Shown piece after piece: positions 1 through 8,802 of a DNA stretch of 16,641 bases (position 1 is the stretch's first letter; every line of letters starts with the position of its first letter). The notes below the pieces were generated by a model. That model was not told where the DNA came from, did not search any database, and worked only from the letters and a program-made list of their open reading frames with translations. The position numbers and the translations under genes were made by a program. Origin of the DNA: Anaeromyces robustus (lineage: Eukaryota; Neocallimastigomycota; Neocallimastigomycetes; Neocallimastigales; Neocallimastigaceae); assembly GCA_002104895.1 (NCBI GenBank), contig MCFG01000228.1, positions 95,001 to 111,641 of the forward strand, given 5' to 3'.

Positions 1-188
1 TGAATTATTACATACTTTAATATAAAAAATATAAAATAATTAAGTATGAAGTATCAATTAAATAAATAAAATAAAATAAAATTATAATAAAAGATAGAAT
101 AAAAGATAAAGTAAAAATAAAATAAATACATTAAATAAATTTTAAAATATAAATTAAAATATATAATAATAATAATAATAAATAAAAA
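1..188. promoter_or_regulatory. AT-only 5' flank of the LRR gene
   Basis: Almost pure A/T sequence between the window edge and the first ATG of the LRR gene. It must hold at least the 5' UTR and possibly part of the promoter. Many TATA-like strings occur, but in this composition none can be singled out. The start codon lies in an A-rich context (ataaaaaATG), typical of AT-rich fungi. Confidence 0.4.
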
Positions 189-1322
189 ATGAAAATGAAA
201 AATATAAAATATTCATCAAAAAAATGGTTAAATTTGTTAATTACTTCAGCATGTATTATTGGAAATAATATTTTAAAAGTTAAAGCCGATGACTGTAAAT
301 ATATTGAAAATGCAATAAATTTTTTTGGAAATGATATTAAAGCAAAATACGATAAAGATAAACCATCAGATTGTTGTAAATTTGAAGGTGTTATTTGCAA
401 AGTTATAAATAACGAAAATCATGTTGTCGAAATGTAATCATTTATAAATATATATATATAATTATTAATATTTTATAAAATTTATTAATTTAATGTTTCT
501 ATATAATTCTAAATAATAATATATTCTTATATTTTTATTTTATATCATAAACAAATAAATATTTTTTTTTATAACTATAGTAATTTTAATGAATATAGAA
601 CTTTTGATGGTAAAGAATCCGAAGCTATCAAAGAATTAAGCAATTTAGAACATTTGGAAACATTGTAAAATATTATAATATTTATTTTTATATATATTTT
701 TATATTTATTATTTTTTATATTATTTAATTATTTAATTATTTAATTATTTAATTATTTAATTATTTAATTATTTAATTTTATCTTTTTAATAAAAAAAAA
801 ATAATTAAAACTTTTCAATGTTTATATTTAATTAACAGAACACTACGAAGTTTTTTATTTGATGGAAGATTTCCAGTTGGGTTTGGAAAATTAAAAAGTT
901 TAAAAACATTGTATGTTTTAAATTATATTTAACTCATATATATATTTATATGTTCAATTATATATTTAAATAAATAGATATTTAAATAGATATTTAATAA
1001 CAATATTAAACAATATTAATAACAATAATAATAATAAAATTGAAATTAATTATAATAAATATCTATAGAAATTTAATACATAATACATTTATGACCCCTA
1101 TTCCTGACGAACTTGGAGAACTTGTTAATTTAAATAAATTGTAAGAATATTTTTGTAATTATTTAATATATACAAATTTATATATATATAAATATATATT
1201 AATTTACAATTTAAAATTTTATAGAGATTTATCATACAATTATTTAAGAGGATCAGTACCAAGTTCACTTGGTAATTTAAAAAAATTAAAAATTTTGTAA
1301 GTAATAATTATAAGAAAATAAA

Positions 1323-1377
<55 letters not shown>

Positions 1378-2077
1378 AAGAATAAATAAATAAAATTAAA
1401 TAAAATTATACTAAATTATATTAAATTATATTATATTAATTTAATACATACTTTAAATAATAATAGAAATTTAAAACATAATCGTTTAAAGGGTGTCCTA
1501 CCGTATGAATTTAGAAATATGACTAATTTAGAACAATTGTAATTATCCATAATTTTTTATATTTATATACTAATCTTAGTTAAAAATAAACAATTTTATA
1601 TATATATATAAAATTGTTTATTTTTAACTAACTAAAACATAATAAATTATGATGTAAAAATAATATATTATGATGAACAAATTTTTTAATGAATAAAAAT
1701 TAATTAAATATTATAATATTTAATTATAATATAGACTTTTAGATCATAATATATCCTTATCTGGTTATGTTCCTTTAATAGATAAACTTGGTATTTGTAG
1801 TTATTCTGCAACAAATTTATGTAATTTAAAAGAAGCAAAATGTAAAGATGCTGATTATGATTGTTCAAAAGAAGATATTAAAAAAACTGATGAATTAAAT
1901 GGCAATCCTGATCCAATAAAAAATAGTTATTTAACTATGAAACCAAAACCAACTCATAAAATAATTACTGGTATATTAATAATATTAATTATCACCATTC
2001 TTATACTCCTTTGTAGAAAGAAAGATACTATCAATAATAAGAAAGATAAAAAACAATATTTAGTCCTTGATGGATAA
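189..2077 (+). CDS. LRR type I membrane protein, seven exons, 319 aa
   Basis: Exons: 189-433, 581-664, 839-910, 1069-1140, 1225-1296, 1467-1538, 1735-2077. They join in frame with GT...AG introns, all phase 2, and end at TAA 2075-2077. Residues 1-33 look like a signal peptide (KKWLNLLITSACII core, cleavage after VKA). Residues 61-70, DCCKFEGVIC, match the LRR N-cap best known from plant LRR proteins. About five LRRs follow (L..L...N...G..P..LG.L..L..L); exons 3-6 are each exactly one 24-residue repeat. A C-cap has cysteines 227, 235, 242 and 249. A transmembrane helix spans about 282-299 (ITGILIILIITILILLC), followed by RKK and a tail of about 20 residues. The repeats would face outside; LRRs usually bind proteins or glycans, but the ligand is unknown. 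With no kinase or other cytosolic domain it resembles a receptor-like protein or a wall/surface anchor. Met3 is an alternative start. The splice model comes from frame and repeat periodicity, not transcripts. Confidence 0.86.
720..778. repeat. 8-nt microsatellite in LRR intron 2
   Basis: About seven tandem copies of an 8-nt unit (TTTAATTA permutations) lie within intron 2 (665-838). No coding role. Confidence 0.85.
1325..1375. repeat. 51-nt poly(A) tract in LRR intron 5
   Basis: An uninterrupted run of about 51 A in intron 5 (1297-1466), the longest homopolymer in the window. It is probably length-unstable, and the assembled length should not be trusted. Confidence 0.9.
1576..1631. repeat. 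Perfect 56-bp palindrome in LRR intron 6
   Basis: Positions 1576-1603 are the exact reverse complement of 1604-1631, with no spacer and no mismatch. The arm begins ttagttaaaaataaac and the centre is an (AT)n run. It lies wholly inside intron 6 (1539-1734), 37 nt after the donor. It could extrude as a cruciform in DNA or fold into a 28-bp hairpin in the pre-mRNA. Confidence 0.95.
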
Positions 2078-2244
2078 TTAATTAATATATAACAATATAA
2101 CATGATTTATTAATTATTATAAAATATTTATATATATATATATAATATATAATATATAATATATAATATATATTTATATATATTTGTATGACATATATCA
2201 TACATTGAACAAAAAATAGACAAATAGATAAAAAAATAATAATA

Positions 2245-2286
<42 letters not shown>

Positions 2287-3091
2287 ATATATACATAATT
2301 GTATATCATTTATCATTTCCTATATATTTTATAATAATCTCTATAACTTAATTTAATAAAAATTTAAAATTTATACAAAAGTATACTTTATCTTAATTAT
2401 AAATTTATAGAAATTATAATAATAATAATAATATAAAATCATAGAATCGTTTAAATAATATAAAATAATAATAAAAAAAAGAAAAAGAAAAAAGGAAAAA
2501 AGAAAAGAAAAGAACAAAAGAAAAAAATAATAAATAATAAATAATAAATAATAAATAAAAAAAAAATATTATACATTTTTTATTATTATTGTTTTTATTA
2601 ATTATTTTTTTTTTTTTTTGTGTATGTGTGTGTGTTATAATACATTTATATTAATTAATTTATTATACATTATTAAATAGTTAAATATTTGATAATAATA
2701 ATATTATTATTAATATTACTATTATTATTGTTTTTTTTTTTTTATTTATTTATTTATCTATTTTTTTTTTCTCTTTGTTATTAGTTCTTTGTACTTTTTG
2801 TTATTATTCTTTTTTGTTTATTTGTTTATTTATTTATTTTTTTGTTTGTTTGTTTGTTTGTTTTTTGTTTTTGTTCTTTTTTATAGATATTAATTATTAT
2901 TTCAATAAATATATATAACATTATAATACAATTTTTAATATGGTAAAATATGACAACTTTATATTATTAACATATACAGAATAAAAAAAAAAAATATGAT
3001 ATAATAAATATTTTTTAGTTAATATAAGAATAAAATAAAAAAAAATAATATATATTTTTTGATTCTTGATTATATTCTAATTATTAATGTA
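2078..3091. other. Convergent spacer between LRR and Nas2 genes
   Basis: No gene seen. It holds both 3' UTRs. Features: poly(A) of 37 at 2247-2283; a purine-rich stretch at about 2467-2570 (A with scattered G, then AATAAAT repeats); a short TG run near 2620-2635; an AAT/ATT palindromic run near 2691-2715; and a T-rich strand with scattered C/G at about 2571-2885, including TTTG repeats near 2840-2865. AATAAA-type strings are too frequent to identify a real polyadenylation signal. Confidence 0.7.
2247..2283. repeat. Poly(A) tract, 37 nt
   Basis: Uninterrupted A run 170 nt after the LRR stop codon. A long poly-Phe reading frame on the minus strand here is only the reflection of this tract. Confidence 0.9.
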
Positions 3092-4679
3092 TTACCCTAA
3101 TAAACCTCTACCAGACCATTCCTTTGGTGTTAAGACAAGATTAACTAATGTATTTTCTTTTCTTAAGACTGTAATATTTATTGGTTTCTTTTTTAACATA
3201 TATACATATATATATATATATAGAATACAATAAAAAATATAAAATATAAAAATAAAAATAAAAAAAAAAAAAAAATTAATATCTATATCTTTAAATTTAT
3301 AGTTTTTCATTATTCTTGTATCTTTCTTTCTTTTCTTATTAAGAAACTTACATTTTTATTATCCATAACAGTTTTAGCTAAAGCTTTAAGATTTTCATGA
3401 TTAGTTTCATTTATTGAACCAAAAGTTACACTTCATACATATAATATATATGTTCATTAAATAATATCAGAAAAAAAAAAATAAAATAAAATAAAAAATA
3501 AAATAAAATAAAATAAAATAAAATAAAATAAAATAAAATAAAATTATTAGTATTAGTATTACTACTACTATTAGACATTTTAAATATATATATATATTAT
3601 TAATAATAGTAAAAGAATATATATTATTATTAAATTTTACATTTTATCCTTTTCTAATAAACCAGCTTCAGAAGCAGGTGAATTTTCTGCAACAGAATTC
3701 TAAATTTGAAATTTAGAAATTTTTATTAATTTATAATACAAAAATATTAATTTTTTTTTTTATATATAATTTAATGTAATAAATATAAAAATAAGGGGAA
3801 AAAATATAAAAATAAAAAAAAAAAAAAAAAAGAATTCATAAAACTTATTTATTAAACATAATTATTAAACTAATGAAAAAAAAAAAAAATGGCTAAACAA
3901 TCCAAAATTTAAAATTATTTAAAATATATATATATATATAATATATATTATAAAATTATAAAAGTAAAAATATATATATATTATCATTTATTTTACCACA
4001 ATAGCAAAAGGTCTTTGATTTTTTATTTGTTCTTCTTTAACTTTTTCCTTTTTTTCTTTATTAACTTTATGAACATCATAAAGTGCTTGTTCAATTTGTT
4101 TCATAATATCTTTATAGTCATTTTTTAAACATATAATTTTATTTCTAGCAATACGTATTTGAACAATATCAATATCAGCACGGGGAAAACCTTCTGAATC
4201 TAAAAGAGAACCTGTCATACCAACCTTATGCTATAATATTATATTATAAAATTATTTATAATTATTAAATAAAGAAAAAAAAAAAAGAGAGAGAGAGAAA
4301 GAAAATTATTGATTAAAATTTATTAAAAAAAAAATAAATTGAATTAAAATAAATTGAATTATTTAAAAATAATTAAATAATAAATTAATAAATTAAATAT
4401 ATTATAATAATTTTTATAAATATATATAAATTTATAAAGCTTTTTTAACATAAAAATAACCGATTTTTAATAATAATGAATAAAATAAATTAATATACTA
4501 ACACTATTTAATATTTCTTCCCATTCAATAATTTCTTGTTCCATAGCATCCTTACGTTTCATTAAATATTGTGCCTTTTCTATAGGAGTCATATTATTAG
4601 TATCTTCTAATTCTTCAACTTTCTTTGGAAAGTTTTTAGATTCAGATTCATATTGGGAAATGGTTATAGGATTAGTCAT
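3092..4679 (-). CDS. nas2: 26S proteasome assembly chaperone Nas2/PSMD9 (p27)
   Basis: Minus-strand exons in transcript order: 4679-4503, 4230-3997, 3699-3641, 3430-3352, 3187-3092, giving 645 nt and 214 aa, close to the length of human PSMD9 and yeast Nas2. The N-terminal half is helical and charged (residues 1-120). The conserved core reads VGMTGSLLDSEGFPRADIDI from residue 62. The C-terminal PDZ-like domain (about 130-214) has the linker RPFAIVNSVAENSPASEAGL, then DKIVTFGSI, and ends WSGRGLLG, as in the family. Nas2 is a cytosolic/nuclear chaperone that binds the C-terminal tail of Rpt5 during assembly of the proteasome ATPase ring; that role is family knowledge. Introns: 4231-4502, 3700-3996, 3431-3640 (phase 2), 3188-3351; the others are phase 0. 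The last acceptor is A-rich (ttaaaaaag) rather than preceded by pyrimidines. The gene converges on the LRR gene and appears intact. Confidence 0.93.
3480..3543. repeat. (AAAAT)n microsatellite in a Nas2 intron
   Basis: About twelve AAAAT units, with one longer A interruption, in the intron at 3431-3640. Probably neutral and length-variable. Confidence 0.85.
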
Positions 4680-5430
4680 TTTTATATTTATATATATACT
4701 TAATAATACCTATATTAAAAATTGCTATAAAAATATTATTAAAAAAAATTTTTTTTTATTTTAACCAAAAAAAAAAAATGTATATATTAAAACTATTTTA
4801 ATATCTTTTATATAATTTAAAGTTTATTTTAATTAATTATTTATTATTTATTATAAAATTTTTTTTTTAAAAAAAAAACTAATATTCAAATAATATATTT
4901 TTGTTATTACCTTACAAATAATAAAACAGTAAAATTTAAAAAATATAATCATTAATAATAGAACATAAAATATATTATTATATTTATATTATTATATTAT
5001 TATATTATTATATAAATAATTAAAAAATTAAAAGGTGTATTAAAAAATAACAATTGCATTTATACCATTATAATACCATTAAATTTCTATTTATTATTAT
5101 TCATAAATACAGATAATATATATCTATGTCCAAAAAAAAAAATATATATATATATATATAAATAGAATAAAAGGCATCTATATTCATTTATAAAATATTA
5201 AATAACTTTTTTTCATTATTTATTAATATTCAGCATTATATATATATATATATATTTTCCTTTATTAAAATATCTTAACAATTTTACCATAAACTTTTTA
5301 TCATTATTGTATGATAATATTCAATAAAAAGGATATAAAATATATATATTAATTTATTAGATTAATAAAAATATAAATTATATTTATTAATCTAAAAAAA
5401 TTAATAAATATAATATTTATAATATTTATA
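4680..5430. other. AT-rich spacer upstream of Nas2, no gene seen
   Basis: It contains the presumed Nas2 promoter and 5' UTR immediately next to 4679. A 13-bp inverted repeat at 5357-5369/5383-5395 lies just before the LRR relic. Several (AT)n runs occur (5141-5160, 5236-5254). No open frame of convincing composition was found on either strand. Confidence 0.6.
5357..5395. repeat. Inverted repeat, 13-bp arms, 13-nt loop
   Basis: TTAGATTAATAAA at 5357-5369 is the exact reverse complement of 5383-5395. It sits about 35 bp before the first decayed LRR exon. Confidence 0.85.
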
Positions 5431-5678
5431 GATTTATCTCACAACTTCTTGTACGAAGAAATACCAGAATTATTAAGTAGTTTAACTAATTTGGAATATT
5501 TGTATGAATATTATTAATTTATAAAAATAAAAATAAAAATAAAAATAATAAAAAAGAATAAAAATATCCATATTTAAATTATATATTTAATTCATAATTA
5601 ATTATATAGACTTAAGTATTAATCAGTTAGAAGGAAAAATATCATACACTTTTAAAAATTAAAAATCTTGAAATTATT
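5431..5678 (+). pseudogene. Relic of an LRR gene: two decayed LRR exons
   Basis: Exon A, 5431-5501, reads DLSHNFLYEEIPELLSSLTN then LEYL. It ends TT|GTATGA, like exons of the intact gene at 189-2077. Exon B, from 5609, reads DLSINQLEGKISYTFKN and then loses frame: the expected LKNLEIL continues only after a 1-2 nt shift near 5658. Both exons are preceded by TATAGAY, where the intact gene has ATAG|A-GAY. So in both the AG acceptor overlaps the Asp codon, and splicing at it would put the exon out of frame. No signal peptide, N-cap or membrane segment is found nearby. This is best explained as a fragment of a duplicated LRR gene. A real gene with non-canonical splicing is less likely. Confidence 0.72.
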
Positions 5679-5754
5679 TTATAACTTATATATAATATAA
5701 TATATAATAAAATATACATAACAATAATGAAATAAATTATTTGATAATAATTTA

Positions 5755-6046
5755 ATAAAATTAATTTTACTACCTGTAGTATGTCTAATATTTGGTACAC
5801 GACCAGTACCAATAATTAAAGTTTATGATAAGGATTAAATCATGAACTTTGTAACCTACTAATAGAATATACTTTTGATTACCATTTTTTTTAGATCAAA
5901 GCATAAATCTTTTTCTATCAATATATAAGGCTTCGGTTCTATTTTTATAATCATCGATTGTATTATAAAAAAAATAAGCTGAATTATAAACAACAATTAC
6001 ACCTTCTTAATTGTAATGGCAAAATATTCTTAGTTCGATATCAGTT
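5755..6046 (-). pseudogene. Decayed Ras-type small GTPase fragment
   Basis: Reading the minus strand from 6045 down, one frame gives LRIFCHYN-stop-EGVIVVYNSAYFFYNTIDDY, about 20 further residues with a second in-frame stop (TGA), then KYILLVGYKVHDL. The order matches Ras-family proteins: LRDQY..xEGxxxVY after switch II, a SF..I helix, then the LVGNKxDL base-binding motif. NK has become YK and there is one extra residue. The P-loop and DTAG(Q) segments are missing: the upstream side on this strand is a 20-nt A run. After VHDL the frame shifts into an unrelated peptide (IIGTGRVPNIRHTTG). Two stops, a broken G4 motif and the absent N-terminus make this a relic. Assignment is by motif memory only and the exact subfamily is unknown. 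Confidence 0.5.
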
Positions 6047-6658
6047 GTTTTTTTTTTTTTTTTTTTTTGTTAAAATATAATTAACAAGAAATAAAAATAA
6101 AAATAAAAAAATATTTACATTATTGAATTACTTTAAAAAATCATTTAAAAAAAAATTATAACTACCTTATAATTAATTTTTAATAAAAGAATTATGTATA
6201 TATTTCCATTTAGTTATTATTTATTTTTAATATATAAATATATATTGAATAAAAACAAAAAAATGGTTATAGTATGTGATATGAATTATGATAGGATTAT
6301 ATATATATGATTCTTTGAACATCAAATATTAAATACTTTTTGAAGATGTATATTAGTTATAACAAAATAAATCTATTGATTATTAATTATTATTATTATT
6401 TTATTAATAGTTATTAATAATCAATAATATACATTTATTTTTAACTGTTATTTTATGTTATAATTACTAGCAGTTTAATATTCAATTCTGGTAGTTATAT
6501 CATTTATCTTATCTTATTTTAGAATAATAAAAAGTATATTATTTCATCATAATAATATATATTAAATTTTGCTTCTTTACAAAAAACAATTATCACTATT
6601 CTTTATGAAAAATAATGATAATGTTTCAAATTATTATTTACTTTTAATAAATATTAAA
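6047..6658. other. Gene-free AT-rich DNA with a hairpin
   Basis: It begins with a T run of about 20 nt. It contains the inverted repeat at 6375-6387/6413-6425. Short A/T/G strings such as ATGGTTATAGTATGTGATATG near 6263 open no frame worth calling. No gene is seen on either strand. Confidence 0.6.
6375..6425. repeat. Inverted repeat, 13-bp arms
   Basis: ATTGATTATTAAT at 6375-6387 pairs exactly with 6413-6425, with a loop of 25 nt rich in ATT. Confidence 0.8.
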
Positions 6659-6831
6659 TAGTAATTATGGTATAGTAAAAAAATAAATATATAAATATAT
6701 AAATAATCTTTATAACAATATTCTTTTTAATAATTATATTATATTATTTTTTATATTATATTTATTTTAATAATTTATAATTATATTTATACTTATATAA
6801 AGATTATTAATTTTTACCCTATAATTTACTA
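6659..6831. repeat. Imperfect 173-bp inverted repeat, MITE-like or hairpin
   Basis: An inner exact arm AATAATCTTTATA (6702-6714) pairs with 6796-6808. Outside it, the left sequence tagtaattatggtatag and the right sequence ending ataatttacta are approximate reverse complements, both containing the rare strings GTAAAAA/TTTTTAC. The middle is A/T only. It could be a degenerate miniature inverted-repeat element. No clear target-site duplication was identified. Confidence 0.45.
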
Positions 6832-7088
6832 AATCAGATATTAAAAAAACAATTTATATTAAAATGTAGTACAAAATTTAAATGATTAGTAATTAATAAT
6901 TAGTAATTAATAAAGTTTTAAATATTCAATCTATATCACAACAATTATGTAACTTGTATATATTAAATTTATATTAATTAGAGTTAAACAAATAATATAT
7001 AATAATATATAATAATATATAATAGATAAATCATAGAATTTGAGAATATTAAATGGAAATGTTTAAAAAAAAAAAAAAATTACTAAAA

Positions 7089-7139
<51 letters not shown>

Positions 7140-7770
7140 ATATTAAAAATTAAAAATTTAAATATATAAAAATATAAAAAAATAATAATAATAATAATAA
7201 TAAAAAGATAAAAATTATAGAAAAACTTATTTATTAATATAATATTTATAGTTATTATTTATTATTTATATTTAAATAGTTTATTATAATAATTATTTAT
7301 TTAATTATTTATTCATTCATTTATTTATTATTATTAGTATTATTTATATACTTCGATTTTTTAAAAGTTAAAACCTTTAAAAAAAAAAAAATAAATAAAT
7401 GTAATTTAAATAAAAAAACAAAAAAAAAAAAAAGATGAAAATAAACTAAAAACAAAACAAAAAAAAATAAAAGAAAATAAAAAATAGATTTATATAATTA
7501 AAAAAAATAAAATAAAATAGATATAAATAACTAAATTAATAATATATATATATATTTATATTATTTATAAATTTAATTGATTTAATAAATTTATTTTTTG
7601 TTTTTTAATAATAAAAAAAAAAAAAACTTATAATTTTTATTATTGAATAATAAAATAATACTAAATATCATATTTTTTAACTATAATAAAATTATAAATT
7701 AATACTTCTCATCATAAATCATAAAAATAATTTAAAAATATTAATATTTTAATAAACAAAAATACTAATA
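6832..7770. promoter_or_regulatory. Upstream region of the single-exon membrane protein gene
   Basis: No gene seen. It contains an (AAAT)n run at 7086-7141, an AAT run near 7184-7202, and an A-rich purine strand at about 7378-7530. The final 90 bp before the ATG at 7771 contain a few isolated C residues (cttctcatcataaatcat), which may mark the transcribed leader. Confidence 0.4.
7086..7141. repeat. (AAAT)14 microsatellite
   Basis: Fourteen uninterrupted AAAT units in the upstream region of the gene at 7771. Confidence 0.9.
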
Positions 7771-8802
7771 ATGACAAGTCTATCACATTATTTATTGCGT
7801 CGTGATGATGTAGTTGATGATTTTAGCAATTTCTATACCGATTTTTTAAAAGGTATTTTTACATTTCTAATAATTTATCTTCTTATTATTGCAGCTTTTA
7901 TTGCTTGTTTGGTTTACGTAATATATATTGTCTTTAAAAAATATCAAAAAAGAAATAAAAAAGTTAAACGATTAGAATTATTACGAGCAGAAAAAAAAAT
8001 GAAAGAAAATGAAGAGAAAATGAATCAAAGTATATTAAACAATAATAATAATAATGACAATAATAATACTATGACAAACGTAAATCCTGCTGCAAATGTT
8101 TCTCAATATATTATTCCAACTAATAATACTATGACAAGCGTAAATCCTGCTGCAAATGTTTCTCAATATGTTATTCCAACTAATTTAAGTGCAAATCCAA
8201 ATGTTTCCCAATTATCAAATATGAATCAATCCATAATGTATCCTTCTCCAGTTATTATAAATGGGGCTGTTCCTAATCCTTCTCCAGTTCTTATAAATAA
8301 TCCAGGTATTAGTTATCAATATAATCCTAATACAAGTAATATTCTAACAAATACATTATTAGTTCCAACTACTACACCATTAACAACACCAGTTGTAAAT
8401 AATAATGTAGTTCAAAGTAGTAATTCAACTGCTAATTATCCTAATACCACACCAAATCCATCTTCTACTTCATCATTATTAGTTAGTACACCTGTACCTT
8501 CTCCAACTACACCTACACTTCCAACACCTACACTTCCAACACCTATACTTCCAACATCTACACTTCCAGCACTTACACCTCCAATATCTACACTTCCAAC
8601 CACTACATCTCCAACACCATCACCTATATTAAGAAATATTGATGTTAGTAACATTGATGTTAATGACCGTAATGTTAACCAAGATTCTGAATTACCACCT
8701 TACACCTTACTTCCAGAAGAAAATAGAACGAATACTAATTCTAACACTAATACTAACACTACTACTGCTGCTGCTTCTACAAGTACAAGAAATGCTACAT
8801 AA
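7771..8802 (+). CDS. Single-pass membrane protein with Asn/Ser/Thr/Pro-rich tail, 343 aa
   Basis: An intronless frame from ATG 7771 to TAA. Family not recognised. Residues 1-27 are acidic/polar with no signal peptide. Residues 29-55 form one strong hydrophobic helix (FLIIYLLIIAAFIACLVYVI), followed by a basic cluster (KKYQKRNKKVKR) and a charged, probably helical stretch to about residue 85. The rest is low complexity: N-rich, a 20-residue direct duplication (NNTMT..NPAANVSQY..PT), two PSPV-I/L-IN units, then (T-L-P-T-P)n at about 247-282, and an N/T-rich end. The positive-inside rule puts the C-terminal tail in the cytosol, with a short N-terminus outside, although such Ser/Thr/Pro tails are often extracellular and O-glycosylated when translocated. 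Codon use matches neighbouring genes. C and G are higher than in the flanks, and the frame is long and uninterrupted, so it is very likely coding. Function unknown. Confidence 0.78.
   Translation: MTSLSHYLLRRDDVVDDFSNFYTDFLKGIFTFLIIYLLIIAAFIACLVYVIYIVFKKYQKRNKKVKRLELLRAEKKMKENEEKMNQSILNNNNNNDNNNTMTNVNPAANVSQYIIPTNNTMTSVNPAANVSQYVIPTNLSANPNVSQLSNMNQSIMYPSPVIINGAVPNPSPVLINNPGISYQYNPNTSNILTNTLLVPTTTPLTTPVVNNNVVQSSNSTANYPNTTPNPSSTSSLLVSTPVPSPTTPTLPTPTLPTPILPTSTLPALTPPISTLPTTTSPTPSPILRNIDVSNIDVNDRNVNQDSELPPYTLLPEENRTNTNSNTNTNTTTAAASTSTRNAT
8062..8181 (+). repeat. 60-bp in-frame tandem duplication
   Basis: Positions 8062-8121 and 8122-8181 differ at only two bases (aac/agc and att/gtt). Both change the residue: Asn to Ser and Ile to Val. 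Each copy encodes 20 residues. The low divergence indicates a recent duplication. Confidence 0.95.
8511..8618 (+). repeat. 15-nt repeats encoding T-L-P-T-P
   Basis: About seven degenerate copies of the unit acacttccaacacct inside the 7771-8802 gene, encoding Thr/Pro/Leu-rich pentapeptides. Cytosine-rich compared with everything around it. Confidence 0.85.

Noticed and set aside
131-400. Minus-strand frame opposite LRR exon 1
   Set aside because: Shadow of the coding strand; the plus strand has signal peptide and N-cap motifs, while this one is Phe/Ile-rich with no recognisable domain.
2082-2316. Two overlapping minus-strand frames rich in Phe and Tyr
   Set aside because: Produced by the 37-nt poly(A) and (AT)n runs; composition is not that of a gene.
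5761-5840. Plus-strand peptide resembling the FGTRP motif of sugar-nucleotide epimerases
   Set aside because: Only about six residues fit and the frame stops soon after; the minus-strand GTPase-like reading explains the neighbouring sequence better.
7086-7141. Possible CRISPR-like or regulatory array
   Set aside because: Plain (AAAT)n microsatellite without spacers, in a eukaryotic genome.
8436-8654. Minus-strand Gly/Val-rich frame in the membrane protein gene
   Set aside because: Antisense reflection of the Thr/Pro repeats; the plus frame is longer and consistent from start to stop.
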